Source: Daejeonella sp. (lineage in GTDB: Bacteria; Bacteroidota; Bacteroidia; Sphingobacteriales; Sphingobacteriaceae). Taken from it: 55,589 nt of DNA. Positions 1 to 9,739 of the stretch are shown piece after piece (position 1 is the first letter of the stretch; each line of letters opens with the position of its first letter). The stretch spans positions 1 through 55,589 of the forward strand of contig NZ_JAUXXZ010000080.1 of the NCBI RefSeq assembly GCF_030684675.1, given 5' to 3'. The position numbers and the translations under genes were made by a program. Under the pieces are notes generated by a model. The model made no database searches, was not told the DNA's origin, and saw nothing but the letters and a program-made list of their open reading frames with translations.

Positions 1-118
1 GGGAATTAAAGGGGGTGGAACCTCCCCGTAGCCCCTCCAAAGGGGCACAGCATAGCGCCTAAATCCCTACTTAATAATAAATTTTGATACTTTGACACCT
101 GTTTAAAGATGTGTCCAC

Positions 119-235
119 ACGATAGGACCCTGAAGGGGTCGAATGTATTTAAAATTCTCACATACGATCCCTTCAGGGTCGAAAAATGAGCATTATGGCG
201 TTTCTATAAACATACGACCGCCTTCGGGGTCGAAG
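119..235. repeat. Cluster of three REP-like palindromic repeats
   Basis: Three short related palindromes sit at about 119-145, 161-185 and 211-235. Each has a core of the form gacc(c)-ttc/gaa-ggggtc followed by gaa, and two share the lead-in catacga. They can each fold into a small hairpin. Such elements are dispersed in many Bacteroidota genomes. The rest of the first 415 bases is AT-rich and holds no convincing gene; it should carry the promoter of the following operon, but I could not place a clear Bacteroidota -33/-7 pair. Confidence 0.6.
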
Positions 236-415
236 CCAAAAATATTTATCCAGAAAACGTGCTTCTAATCTTTTCAAATCACAGCCATGACAGCTCAGGA
301 CAGACCTTATTTTTTTAATATTTAATTTGTGTTTGGTATTGGGCAAAGACTTTCTTTTCCTGATTAATTCTATATTTAATTATACAAATCAATAATTACG
401 AATAATTTCTTTTTG

Positions 416-1570
416 ATGGCTTCCACAGGATTTTTTTATTATTCAAAAATTTTTATTGGCTTGTGTATTCTGCCACTTTTGTCTTTCCAGACAAGCTCTG
501 AACTCAAATTCAGAAAACAATTGATTGCCTCAGAAAGTGCCGAGTCGGTAGGTGTTTTTGACGTAAATGGAGACCAAAATCCCGATATAATTTCAGGAAG
601 TTACTGGTATGAGGGTCCGGCATTTCTCAATCGTCATTTCATAGGTCAGGTAGAACGGGTAAGTGAATATTATGATGACTTTGCGACCATCCCAATGGAT
701 GTTGATGGCGATGAAAAAATAGATTTTATCACGGGTGGCTGGTTTAGTAAAACCCTTCGCTGGCGTAAAAATCCCGGTAATGAAAAAGAGTGGGCTTTAT
801 TGGACATTGCACAAACAGGTAATATTGAGACCATACGGGCATGGGATATCGATGGCGACGGTTTTGATGAAATAGTGCCCAATACTCCGGGTAATCCGCT
901 GATATATTACACCCTGAAACGGGATAAAAATAATAAGGCACTCGGGGAATTCGCAAAAACATTGGTTATTGAAAAGCATGGCCATGGTTTGGGCTTTGGA
1001 GATATTAATGGAGACGGAAGAGGGGATTTTATAGTTTCGGAAGGCTGGATCGAAGCTCCTGATAACAAAAACAATAAAGCATGGAAGTTGCATACAGATT
1101 TTGATCTGAAGGATGCCAGCATTCCTGTAATTGTTGCAGATGTGAATAAGGATGGATTAAATGACCTTATTGCAGGCCATGGTCACTCCTACGGTCTTTA
1201 TTGGTACGAACAAAAAAGAAAAGAAAAATCAGCTAAATTTATAAAACATCCAATAGATCCTTTTCATTCCCAGTTTCATACAATGGAATGGGTGGATATA
1301 GATAATGACGGGCAAATGGAACTGATTACCGGTAAACGTTACCGCGCCCATAATGGTAAAGACCCCGGAGGAAATGAATCGCCGGGACTCTATTATTTTA
1401 AATGGAACGGGGAATCATTCACCAAACACGTAATCAGTTACGGTCCTTTTGGAGAGGGCAAGGGTACAGGAATCTTCTTTAGTATCGCAGATCTGCATAA
1501 AACCGGCAGGAAAGATATCGTAGTTGCAGGAAAAGATGGCCTCTATGTATTTTTTAATGAGAGACCCTGA
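416..1570 (+). CDS. Secreted FG-GAP/VCBS beta-propeller protein
   Basis: An exported protein of 384 residues; the ATG at 416 directly follows an in-frame TTG and is the better start. Residues 1-30 form a signal peptide. Seven FG-GAP-type calcium loops follow at regular spacing (D-x-N/D-G-D near residues 49, 97, 143, 196, 241, 293 and a weaker one near 359), giving a seven-bladed propeller. The segment HGHGLGFGDINGDGRGDF resembles the propeller of fungal aldos-2-ulose dehydratase, but the cupin half of that enzyme is absent here. It is the first gene of the 12-gene sugar block. Whether it is catalytic or a sugar-binding scaffold cannot be told from sequence alone. Confidence 0.8.
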   Translation: MASTGFFYYSKIFIGLCILPLLSFQTSSELKFRKQLIASESAESVGVFDVNGDQNPDIISGSYWYEGPAFLNRHFIGQVERVSEYYDDFATIPMDVDGDEKIDFITGGWFSKTLRWRKNPGNEKEWALLDIAQTGNIETIRAWDIDGDGFDEIVPNTPGNPLIYYTLKRDKNNKALGEFAKTLVIEKHGHGLGFGDINGDGRGDFIVSEGWIEAPDNKNNKAWKLHTDFDLKDASIPVIVADVNKDGLNDLIAGHGHSYGLYWYEQKRKEKSAKFIKHPIDPFHSQFHTMEWVDIDNDGQMELITGKRYRAHNGKDPGGNESPGLYYFKWNGESFTKHVISYGPFGEGKGTGIFFSIADLHKTGRKDIVVAGKDGLYVFFNERP

Positions 1571-1645
1571 TTAAAAAAAAATCACCATCATCACAAAAAT
1601 CAATTTTATATTTAAAATACTTTAAAAATAGCAGTACATAAAATC

Positions 1646-4354
1646 ATGAAACGTAACACGTACTTAAAACTGGCAGGATTGCTGTCTATCGTCTTTTTTC
1701 TGGCAATGTCCTTTATTGATAACGTAGAAGAAACTAAGAAAAACAGAGTCAGAGAACTCGATCCGAAAGTTGAGAAACTGAAGTTATTGCCAAATTTCAA
1801 GGCAGAATATTTGTACAGCCCCTCTGAAAGCAAAAATGGCTCCTGGGTTGCGATGACTTTCGATCACAAGGGTCGAATGATTGCCTGCGATCAGTACGGC
1901 TACCTATACCGTTTAACTATTCCGCCAATTGGCACAGAATCAGTTAAATCAAAAGTAATTGTAGAAAGACTGGAGCTCAAAATTGCAGGTGATACCTCAA
2001 AAGCCAAAATAAAAATGGGCTATGCGCAGGGTTTGCTTTACGCATTCAATAGCCTTTACGTGATGGTTAACCATAAAAGTGATACCTCAATGGCTAAGAG
2101 TAGTGGTTTGTACCGACTCAAAGACACTGATAATGATGACCAATATGATCAAATAACTTTGCTCAAAGACCTGGTTACTCCGGGAGGTGAACATGGGCCT
2201 CACAGTATGGTCATCTCTCCAGATAAAAAATCAATTCATCTAATTGCCGGTAATCATGTTGATGTTCCAAAAATGGAGGCCTATCGTTTACCCGAAACAT
2301 GGAAAGAAGATAATTTATTCCCATTGATCAAAGATCCAAACGGACATGCCAATGATCGTTATGCACCGGGAGGTTTTGTTGTCAAAATTAATCCGGAAGG
2401 AACAAACTGGGAGTTAATCAGTGCAGGTTACCGAAATGCATTTGACCTTGCCTTTAATGAGGTTGGGGATATGTTTGTTTATGATGCAGACATGGAATGG
2501 GATTTTGGAATGCCCTGGTACAGGCCTACCCGCATCAGTCATTCAACCAGTGGTAGTGAATTTGGATGGCGCACAGGAAACAGTAAATGGTCGCCTGCTT
2601 ATCCGGATAACCTGCCGGCAATATTAAATATCGGGCAAGGCTCACCTACAAGTTTGTTTAGTGGAAATAATGCCCGATTCCCTGAAAAATACCGCCGGGG
2701 TCTGTTTGCCTTTGACTGGAGTTTCGGAATCATCTATGCCGTTCAACTGACCCCTAGCGGATCTTCTTACAAGGCAACAGCCGAAGAATTTATTTCTGGT
2801 GCACCCTTGCCTTTAACTGATGGTATTATCGGGCCTGATGGAGCTATGTATTTTTTAACCGGCGGTCGTAAACTGGATTCAGACCTTTATAGGGTCTATT
2901 ATGGCGAAAATAATTTAGCGAATGATCCACTAATTACTAAAACTCCTCCGGATATACTTCAGGCGAGAAATTTAAGACGGCAATTGGAAACCTTTCATGC
3001 CGGCCCAAATGCAAAAGCAATAGCTCTTGCCTGGCCAAACTTAAAAAACAAAGATCGTTATATCCGATATGCTGCCCGTATAGCAATGGAACATCAGCCG
3101 CTTTACCAATGGCAGGAAAAAGCATTCTTAGAGAAAGACCCTCAGATACTTACTCAAGCCATGATTGCTATGGCCAGAACAGGTAACAGGGGTTTACAGG
3201 TCAGGATGATTAATACATTGATGAACATCAACTACAATCTATTACCTGAATCTCAACAAATAGATGTTTTAAGGGCCTATGAACTGATAATTTTCAGAAT
3301 GGGTAAGCCCAATGATGCTGAAAAAGTTAAATTAAGCAGGTATTTGAATCAATTCTATCCTGCAAAAAGCAATGAACTAAATCGCTCATTCAGCAAGGTT
3401 TTAGTAGCCCTGGATGACCCTTTAGTCGTTCAAAAAACACTGACCTTACTTGATGGAGTCGTTCTGGACGTGGATGACCAAAAATCTTTCATGCAGTCTT
3501 CAGACTTAATTCTGCGTAATCCTCAATACGGACTTGACATTGCAGGAATGCTGGCCAAAACCCCACCTGCACAGCAGATTTATTACGTAACGGCATTAAG
3601 TGAAGCAAAAAATGGCTGGACAACAGCATTAAGGGAAAAATATTTCAAATGGTATTATACCGCATTTGGATATAAGGGTGGTAATAGCTTTATTGGTTTT
3701 ATCGATAAGGCGCGCAAAATGGCTTTAGCTAATCTGCCACAAGATCAAGTCGAGCATTATAATAAGATTTCGGGCAATGAATTACTGACTAATAATGGTA
3801 TGAAACTGGCCAGTGTGGGCAGCCCTAAAGGTCCGGGAAGAAACTGGAAAATAGATGAAGCTCTGGAAGTTGTTCAGAAAGATTCAACAGACAGAAACTT
3901 TGAGCAAGGTGAAATGTTGTTTAGTGCAACCCGCTGTATTTCATGCCACAGCATGAAAGGTGAAGGAGGTGCAGTTGGTCCGGCATTAAGCCAATTGGGA
4001 ACACGCTTCTCTGCCCGTGATATCCTGGAGTCTATTTTTGAGCCCAATAAAGTGATATCTGATCAATATGCTTATACTTCTTTTTACTTAAAGAATGGTG
4101 GTTCGGTAACCGGGAGACTGAAAAATGAAGATTCTGAAAAATATTATATTTCTCAAAATCCTTTTGCCCCACAAACATTGCGTGAGATAATTAAGAGTGA
4201 TGTGGTAAGAACCAGGATTTCTGATGTATCATCCATGTATCCGGGTATGGTCAATGGCTTAAATAAAGAAGAATTAAAGGACCTGATGGCCTACCTTATT
4301 TCAGGATCAAATAAAGATCATCAGGTCTATAAGCCGAAATTATTAAAGAAATAA
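1646..4354 (+). CDS. Exported propeller-HEAT-cytochrome c protein (PVC type)
   Basis: A 902-residue exported protein. An N-terminal signal/anchor (residues 1-28, no lipobox) precedes a glucose/sorbosone-dehydrogenase-like beta-propeller (about 45-425, with segments such as GYRNAFDLAFN and DGIIGPDGAMYFLTGG). A helical HEAT-like region (about 435-700) follows, then a C-terminal haem c domain with CISCH at residues 764-768. Met residues in SSMYPGMVNGL near 865 are candidate axial ligands. This is the architecture of the 'putative membrane-bound dehydrogenase/haem-binding' proteins abundant in Planctomycetes and Verrucomicrobia. It likely oxidises or binds a sugar in the periplasm or outside the cell and passes electrons on. 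The substrate is unknown. Confidence 0.8.
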   Translation: MKRNTYLKLAGLLSIVFFLAMSFIDNVEETKKNRVRELDPKVEKLKLLPNFKAEYLYSPSESKNGSWVAMTFDHKGRMIACDQYGYLYRLTIPPIGTESVKSKVIVERLELKIAGDTSKAKIKMGYAQGLLYAFNSLYVMVNHKSDTSMAKSSGLYRLKDTDNDDQYDQITLLKDLVTPGGEHGPHSMVISPDKKSIHLIAGNHVDVPKMEAYRLPETWKEDNLFPLIKDPNGHANDRYAPGGFVVKINPEGTNWELISAGYRNAFDLAFNEVGDMFVYDADMEWDFGMPWYRPTRISHSTSGSEFGWRTGNSKWSPAYPDNLPAILNIGQGSPTSLFSGNNARFPEKYRRGLFAFDWSFGIIYAVQLTPSGSSYKATAEEFISGAPLPLTDGIIGPDGAMYFLTGGRKLDSDLYRVYYGENNLANDPLITKTPPDILQARNLRRQLETFHAGPNAKAIALAWPNLKNKDRYIRYAARIAMEHQPLYQWQEKAFLEKDPQILTQAMIAMARTGNRGLQVRMINTLMNINYNLLPESQQIDVLRAYELIIFRMGKPNDAEKVKLSRYLNQFYPAKSNELNRSFSKVLVALDDPLVVQKTLTLLDGVVLDVDDQKSFMQSSDLILRNPQYGLDIAGMLAKTPPAQQIYYVTALSEAKNGWTTALREKYFKWYYTAFGYKGGNSFIGFIDKARKMALANLPQDQVEHYNKISGNELLTNNGMKLASVGSPKGPGRNWKIDEALEVVQKDSTDRNFEQGEMLFSATRCISCHSMKGEGGAVGPALSQLGTRFSARDILESIFEPNKVISDQYAYTSFYLKNGGSVTGRLKNEDSEKYYISQNPFAPQTLREIIKSDVVRTRISDVSSMYPGMVNGLNKEELKDLMAYLISGSNKDHQVYKPKLLKK

Positions 4355-4361
4355 AGCACAA

Positions 4362-4368
4362 GAGGAGA
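4362..4368 (+). promoter_or_regulatory. Strong Shine-Dalgarno supporting a TTG start
   Basis: The purine run GAGGAGA ends eight bases before the TTG at 4377. This is unusually strong for this genome, where most genes have weak ribosome-binding sites, and it supports TTG as the real start of the next gene; no ATG lies between. Confidence 0.6.
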
Positions 4369-4376
4369 TTATAATT

Positions 4377-5411
4377 TTGAACCAACAGTCCTGGCATAAT
4401 AAAATATCGAATACCAACCAATTGGGAGGTATTGAAACTTCTGTTCTGAATAATGGGGCCGGGCGTGGAACACGCATTGCCTGGATTAATACCGGGTCTG
4501 GTCTCCGGTTTAAAGTCGTAATAGACCGCGCAATGGATATAGCCGATGCATTTTATAATCAGCATAGCCTCGCCTGGCTGAGCCATTCGGGAATCAGCAC
4601 TGCACAGCCTTTATCGGATAAGGGAATCGATTGGCTCAGAACTTTTGGTGGTGGATTAGTTGTTACCTGCGGACTCAGCCATGTTGGGGGACCCGAAAAA
4701 GACGAATTTGGCGAACGTGGAATTCATGGACAAATAAGCAATACCCCTGCAGAAATTGTGTCCATAATTCAACCTGATCCCTTATCAGGGAATATGGAAA
4801 TGAGCATTAGCGGAATCATCAGGGAATCGCAGGCATTAGGAAACAGACTGGAATTAAGACGTACCATTTCTTCCACTTTGGGTAAATCCATAATCCGGAT
4901 TCAGGATGAGGTAATTAACCGTGGAAATACAGATGCACCGCATATGCTCTTATACCACTGTAATTTCGGCTGGCCCCTCATTGATGAAGGAACAAAAATA
5001 AAATGGAATGGCAAATGGAAGCCGCGTGATGGAAATCCAAATAAACTATTTAAAGAAGGGAATGATTTCCATACCTGTCCTGCCCCTTTAGATGATCACA
5101 GTGGAGCAGGAGAAGAAGTCGCCTTTATAGATATTGAAACAGATGAATCAGGCGTTTGCTCCTGCGGACTAGAGAATCCAAAAATTGGATTAAGCCTGAA
5201 TTTAAGATTCCTTAAAAAACAATTACCCTGCTTAACAAATTGGTTGCATTATGGAAAAGGGGAATATGTTGTCGGGCTCGAACCCGGCACAAATCCGCCT
5301 ATCGGGCAAAGCCGGGCAAGGCGGCAAAATGAATTAATCCTGCTTACTCCTGGAGAAAGCAGAAAATATGACTTAGAAATAGAAGTATTAACAAATAAAG
5401 AGGGCTATTAA
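4377..5411 (+). CDS. DUF4432 family mutarotase-like protein
   Basis: A protein of 344 residues with no signal peptide, starting at a TTG behind a strong ribosome-binding site. It matches in length and pattern the DUF4432 family of the galactose-mutarotase (aldose 1-epimerase) superfamily: VVIDRAMDIADAFYNQ near the N-terminus, GGGLVVTCGLSHVGGP around 90-105, ERGIHGQISNTPA around 115-130, and LLYHCNFGWPLIDEG around 190. Members bind sugars in a beta-sandwich, so an anomer- or keto-sugar-handling role in the cytoplasm fits. It lies 22 nt after the cytochrome gene and 32 nt before the cupin gene in the same block. The exact reaction is unknown. Confidence 0.8.
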   Translation: MNQQSWHNKISNTNQLGGIETSVLNNGAGRGTRIAWINTGSGLRFKVVIDRAMDIADAFYNQHSLAWLSHSGISTAQPLSDKGIDWLRTFGGGLVVTCGLSHVGGPEKDEFGERGIHGQISNTPAEIVSIIQPDPLSGNMEMSISGIIRESQALGNRLELRRTISSTLGKSIIRIQDEVINRGNTDAPHMLLYHCNFGWPLIDEGTKIKWNGKWKPRDGNPNKLFKEGNDFHTCPAPLDDHSGAGEEVAFIDIETDESGVCSCGLENPKIGLSLNLRFLKKQLPCLTNWLHYGKGEYVVGLEPGTNPPIGQSRARRQNELILLTPGESRKYDLEIEVLTNKEGY

Positions 5412-5443
5412 ATTTTAGCCAACAAAACAATTTCAATAAGAAT

Positions 5444-6649
5444 ATGAGTTTAGCAAAGAAAGCATTAGAACAAGGAAAAGGAATTCTCAGATTGGCACCA
5501 ACCTGGGTTCCCCGTTCATTTTGCGTACCGGGAAGAAGAATTAAGTTACACCCGGATGATTATTATGTACTCGGTGGGCAACGTGGTGGTATTGATGAAA
5601 GATGGTTATCATCTACCACTCCAGCACAAAACGGACCACTGACAGGGAAAAATGAAGGTTTAAGTCCGGTAGTTTTCAACGAGGGAGGAAAGGATGAGCA
5701 ATTTTTATTAAAAGATGCCATTGATGAGCTTAAGGGCGAAATTATCGGAGACCGCCTATGGAATGAACACCAAAGCTGGCCGATGTATTCCAAATTCTTT
5801 GACAATATGGGTCCCCTACCCCATCATATTCATCACAATGATGAACATGCTTCCAAAATCGGACAAAAAGGTAAACCTGAAGCCTATTATTTTCCACCAC
5901 AACTAAACAATCATGGCGGAGATTTTCCTTATACCTTCTTTGGTATCGCCCCGGGTACTACAAAAGCACAGATTCGGGAATGTCTGGTGAATTTTACAAA
6001 AGGCGATAATAAACTTACCACCTACTCTCAGGCATTTAAACTGGAACCCGGAACCGGATGGGATGTGCCTCCGGGCATGCTTCATGCACCCGGAAGTATG
6101 TGTACCTATGAACCGCAAAAAGCGTCCGACGTTTTCGCGATGTATCAATCCCTTGTCAATGAGGCTATTATACCTGAGGAGCTCCTTTGGAACGGAACTC
6201 CAAAGGACAGGATTGGCGATTATGACCAGTTGATGGAAGTCATCGACTGGGATTTGAATGTAAATCCGAATATTCTGGAAACCCGGTTTATGCTTCCGAA
6301 ACCTATGAAGCCTCAGGCTGAAATGGAATCTGAAGGATATATTGAGAACTGGATCTGCTACAGATCAGCGGCATTCAGCGCGAAAGAACTTACTGTATTA
6401 CCCGGACAAACAGTTACAATCAGGGATAGTGCCTGCTATGGCATGATCGTGATGCAGGGGCATGGTAAATTTGGGGTATGGGATATTGAGACTCCGGCTC
6501 TGATCAGATATGGGCAACTTACAAATGATGAGTTCTTTGTAACTGAAAAAGCTGCGAAAGAAGGCGTACGCATTAGCAACCCTTCCAAAACCGATCCAAT
6601 TGTTATACTGAAACATTTCGGTCCGGAAAACCCGGATCTCATTTTGTAA
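5444..6649 (+). CDS. Cupin (bicupin, phosphomannose-isomerase-like) protein
   Basis: A cytosolic protein of 401 residues. The first cupin carries a histidine cluster, HHIHHNDEHA (about 126-136), and the later motif VPPGMLHAPGS, which resembles the metal site of type I phosphomannose isomerases (H-x-H plus GxxHA). A second, shorter cupin-like fold spans about 300-395 (ELTVLPGQTVTIRDSACYG onward). The family is found beside Gfo/Idh/MocA and TIM-barrel sugar genes. A metal-dependent isomerisation of a keto-sugar is the likely job, but this is inferred. The gene is 32 nt from DUF4432 and 19 nt from the next TIM barrel, so co-transcription is likely. Confidence 0.7.
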   Translation: MSLAKKALEQGKGILRLAPTWVPRSFCVPGRRIKLHPDDYYVLGGQRGGIDERWLSSTTPAQNGPLTGKNEGLSPVVFNEGGKDEQFLLKDAIDELKGEIIGDRLWNEHQSWPMYSKFFDNMGPLPHHIHHNDEHASKIGQKGKPEAYYFPPQLNNHGGDFPYTFFGIAPGTTKAQIRECLVNFTKGDNKLTTYSQAFKLEPGTGWDVPPGMLHAPGSMCTYEPQKASDVFAMYQSLVNEAIIPEELLWNGTPKDRIGDYDQLMEVIDWDLNVNPNILETRFMLPKPMKPQAEMESEGYIENWICYRSAAFSAKELTVLPGQTVTIRDSACYGMIVMQGHGKFGVWDIETPALIRYGQLTNDEFFVTEKAAKEGVRISNPSKTDPIVILKHFGPENPDLIL

Positions 6650-6668
6650 TTATTAAAAAATATAAAAT

Positions 6669-7694
6669 ATGGCTGAGAACATTTATCCAAAACTTCACAA
6701 TGCAACATGGCCTGGCATTGTGGGAAAAGGTCCTGATTCAGAACCACCAATATCATTAGAGAAAATGCTTGAAATGACTGCCGCTGCAGAAGTCGACGGC
6801 GTTAAATTCGATGGCGTTGATGTTGGTCTTTTTGACCCATCAATAAATTTAGATGATCTGGATGGCATTAAAAGACTGGCTGATCAGGTAAGCAAATATA
6901 ATTTAGTAATTGGCAGTCTGGTAGCACCCATTTGGGGCGGACCGGCAATGGGTACAAAAGAAGATCGTGCAAATTTTGTTGATCAGGTACGTAAATCATG
7001 TGTTTATGGTCAAAAACTGAAGGAAATGGGTGTACGCCCATATGGTATAATCCGTATTGATTCGGCCAGCAGCGTTGAAAGCTGGGCTAAAGACCCGGTT
7101 AATAACACTAAACTGATTGCTCAAACTTTCCGTGAAGCATGTGATGTGGCAGCTGATTATGGTGAAAAGCTTGCCGCTGAAGGCGAAATTTGCTGGGGTG
7201 GTATGCATAGCTGGAGAGCAATGCTGGATACACTTGAAGCTGTAGATCGACCGAATATCGGCTTTCAGGCAGACATGTCACATACATTTCTGTATCTCCT
7301 TGGTTATAATGCGCCTGAGGATCGCATTTTACCATTTGATTATCAATGGGATGATCGTGAAACGCTGACTGAGGGACTGAAAAAATTAACAGCTGCATTG
7401 CGTCCATGGACTTTAGATTTTCACGTTGCTCAGAATGATGGAACAGCTTATGGTTCAGGTTCACATGATAAAACCGGAAGACATTGCCAGGCAACCGATC
7501 CAAATGGTAAATTAGATATCTCTATCGACGCCGGGCATTGGCTGCGCAATGAAAATGGAGAATTGACCAAAGCATTTAAACACATTTGCTGGGATGGTTG
7601 CATGTTTCCAAATGCTGTTTTAGAGCAACAAAAAACATGGAATGATATTTTGGCGGCGATGATCAAGGTTCGAAATTTAAATAGCTGGTCTTAA
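6669..7694 (+). CDS. Xylose-isomerase-like TIM barrel (sugar isomerase/epimerase)
   Basis: A cytosolic TIM-barrel protein of 341 residues in the AP-endonuclease-2/xylose-isomerase-like superfamily. Likely metal ligands are the Glu in [10 protein letters not shown] (about 171), the Asp/His in [10 protein letters not shown] (about 200), the His in [10 protein letters not shown] (about 258) and the Asp/His in ISIDAGHWL. It is longer than typical hydroxypyruvate isomerases (about 260) and ends with an unusual [12 protein letters not shown] loop. Its place directly before a Gfo/Idh/MocA oxidoreductase recalls the pairing of such barrels with 3-keto-sugar oxidoreductases in O- and C-deglycosylation pathways. 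Substrate unproven. Confidence 0.8.
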   Translation: MAENIYPKLHNATWPGIVGKGPDSEPPISLEKMLEMTAAAEVDGVKFDGVDVGLFDPSINLDDLDGIKRLADQVSKYNLVIGSLVAPIWGGPAMGTKEDRANFVDQVRKSCVYGQKLKEMGVRPYGIIRIDSASSVESWAKDPVNNTKLIAQTFREACDVAADYGEKLAAEGEICWGGMHSWRAMLDTLEAVDRPNIGFQADMSHTFLYLLGYNAPEDRILPFDYQWDDRETLTEGLKKLTAALRPWTLDFHVAQNDGTAYGSGSHDKTGRHCQATDPNGKLDISIDAGHWLRNENGELTKAFKHICWDGCMFPNAVLEQQKTWNDILAAMIKVRNLNSWS

Positions 7695-7728
7695 GCAATT
7701 GATTAATTGAAATTTTCAGAATACAATA

Positions 7729-8871
7729 ATGGCAAATAAAAAAGAATTAAGAATCGGGTTAATTGGATGCGGCTTTATGGGCCGGACCCATTCGAATGGC
7801 TACAAAAGAGTTGGTGATTTTTTCCCTGAGTTGGAATATCGTCCGGTTTTAAAAGCAGTTTGCTCCCGTAGCAAAGACAAAGTTCAGGCTTTTGCTGAAC
7901 AATGGGGCTATGAATCTTTTGAAACAGATTGGAAGGTATTGATTGCCCGTGATGATATTGATGCTGTTGACATCTGCGCACCAAATAATATGCATGCAGA
8001 GATTGCTATCGCTGCAGCAGCTGCAGGCAAAATGATCCTGTGTGAAAAACCTCTTTCACGGACTTTAGCTGAAGGAGTAGCCATGGTGGATGCGATTGAA
8101 AAAGCAGGCGTACCTAATACAGTATGGTATAATTATCGTCGTGTTCCGGCAGTTTCTTTAGCCAAACAAATTATCGATTCCGGTAAACTGGGTAAAATAT
8201 TTCACTACAGAGCCAATTTCCTGCAAGACTGGACAATCAATGCTGATCTGCCCCAAGGTGGTGAAGGCTTATGGCGTCTGGATATCGATGCCGCGGGATC
8301 TGGTGTTACAGGCGATCTGCTAGCACACTGTATTGATACCGCTATCTGGTTAAATGGAGGCATAAAGGATGTTTCTGCACTTACCGAAACATTCGTTAAA
8401 GAACGGATGCATCAGCTGACCGGCAAAAAGGAAAAAGTAGGAATAGACGATGCCTGTATTTTCCATTGCCACTTCAATAATGGATCCTTAGGACTGTTTG
8501 AATCTACAAGATATGCCCGCGGACATAAAGCCCTGTACACCTTTGAAATAAATGGTGAACATGCTTCCATTCGCTGGGATCTGCACGACCTGAATCGTCT
8601 GGAATATTTTGACCATGCTGATGATTCCATTGTCCGTGGATGGCGCTCCATTCATGTAACTGATGGTGATCAGCCTTATATGGACAAATGGTGGGTTCCC
8701 GGACTTTCAATAGGCTACGAACATTCATTTGTGCATCAGGTTGCTGATTTCCTGAAATGTCTTGAAACCGGTGAGCCATGCTCTCCAACCTTTAAAGAGG
8801 CATTGGAAACCCAAAAAGTTTGTGAAGCGGTAATCGATTCTGCAAATACAAGAAGCTGGAAAACCATCTAA
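7729..8871 (+). CDS. Gfo/Idh/MocA family oxidoreductase (cytosolic)
   Basis: An NAD(P)-dependent dehydrogenase of 380 residues without a signal peptide. The Rossmann fingerprint [16 protein letters not shown] lies at residues 9-24, the family signature CEKPLS at about 105, and the catalytic-domain segment [14 protein letters not shown] near 198-212 contains the His/Asp pair typical of the family. Enzymes of this family oxidise or reduce sugars at C1, C2 or C3. With a DUF1080 protein 59 nt downstream and a TIM barrel 34 nt upstream, reversible oxidation at C3 of a glycoside or reduction of a 3-keto-sugar product is the best guess. Confidence 0.88.
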   Translation: MANKKELRIGLIGCGFMGRTHSNGYKRVGDFFPELEYRPVLKAVCSRSKDKVQAFAEQWGYESFETDWKVLIARDDIDAVDICAPNNMHAEIAIAAAAAGKMILCEKPLSRTLAEGVAMVDAIEKAGVPNTVWYNYRRVPAVSLAKQIIDSGKLGKIFHYRANFLQDWTINADLPQGGEGLWRLDIDAAGSGVTGDLLAHCIDTAIWLNGGIKDVSALTETFVKERMHQLTGKKEKVGIDDACIFHCHFNNGSLGLFESTRYARGHKALYTFEINGEHASIRWDLHDLNRLEYFDHADDSIVRGWRSIHVTDGDQPYMDKWWVPGLSIGYEHSFVHQVADFLKCLETGEPCSPTFKEALETQKVCEAVIDSANTRSWKTI

Positions 8872-8930
8872 TCAATTGGAAAACAGAGTCAAAAATCATT
8901 GAATATTAATCCATTTTATAGCTATTGATC

Positions 8931-9713
8931 ATGTACAAGAAAATTAATTCAATTCAGGGATACTTAATTATGGGTTTCCTCCCGCTATTCATAATCCTTG
9001 CGGGCTATAAAATGGCTGATACTAATGAGAAGAAACAAAAAGGTTTTGTTCAAATTTTTGATGGTAAAACCCTCAATGGCTGGGAAGGTGATCCTGCCTA
9101 CTGGAGAATTGAAAATGGCAATATCATTGGAGAAATTACACCGGCGACCCTGCTTAAACGCAATTCCTTCCTGATTTGGCGGGGAGGAATGCCTGCTGAT
9201 TTTGAACTTACTTTAGAGTTTAAAATCACAAAGGCAGGCAATAGTGGTATAAACTACCGAAGTGAAGAGCTCAAGGATATCCCCTACGCTTTAAAGGGCT
9301 ATCAACTCGATATTGATGGAGCTAACCGTTATACCGGACAGAATTATGAAGAACGTGGAAGGACTACCCTGGCCTACAGAGGACAAAAGACTATCATAAA
9401 GGCTCAAAATGCCGAGAATGCTGCTGGCGCAGTTCAGTCAAAAATTAAAAATAATGCATGGACCGATTTAACAGTAAAGGGTTCATTAGGGGAATCTGAT
9501 GCCTTATTGCAAAAGATAAAAAGTGAAGACTGGAATACCTGCCGTTTGGTAGCAAAGGGTAACCGGCTAAAACACTATATCAATGGAGTATTGATGAGTG
9601 ATGTTAAAGATAATGATACGGTTAACGGAAAATCAAAAGGAATGCTAGGCATGCAGGTACATGTTGGTCCGCCTATGAAAGTGGAGTACCGTAAGATTAT
9701 GCTTAAGCAATAA
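8931..9713 (+). CDS. DUF1080 protein, 3-keto-disaccharide hydrolase family
   Basis: An exported protein of 260 residues; ATG at 8931 is preferred over the in-frame TTG at 8925. A hydrophobic signal segment covers about 8-27. The LamG/concanavalin-like DUF1080 fold is clear: IFDGKTLNGWEGDPAYW, NSGINYRSEE, YQLDIDGANRYTG, GRTTLAYRGQKT, the late WNTCRLVAKGNRLKHYING, and the closing GMLGMQVHVGPPMKVEYR. The family is now annotated as 3-keto-disaccharide hydrolase: it cleaves a glycosidic bond after the sugar has been oxidised at C3. In this block it would act in the periplasm or at the outer membrane, between an oxidase step and the isomerases. Confidence 0.88.
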   Translation: MYKKINSIQGYLIMGFLPLFIILAGYKMADTNEKKQKGFVQIFDGKTLNGWEGDPAYWRIENGNIIGEITPATLLKRNSFLIWRGGMPADFELTLEFKITKAGNSGINYRSEELKDIPYALKGYQLDIDGANRYTGQNYEERGRTTLAYRGQKTIIKAQNAENAAGAVQSKIKNNAWTDLTVKGSLGESDALLQKIKSEDWNTCRLVAKGNRLKHYINGVLMSDVKDNDTVNGKSKGMLGMQVHVGPPMKVEYRKIMLKQ

Positions 9714-9739
9714 TTCTATAGGCAAATAAAAACCTAAGC

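Noticed and set aside
119-235. A CRISPR array at the window start
   Set aside because: Only three degenerate palindromes, not identical, with unequal spacing and no cas genes anywhere in the window.
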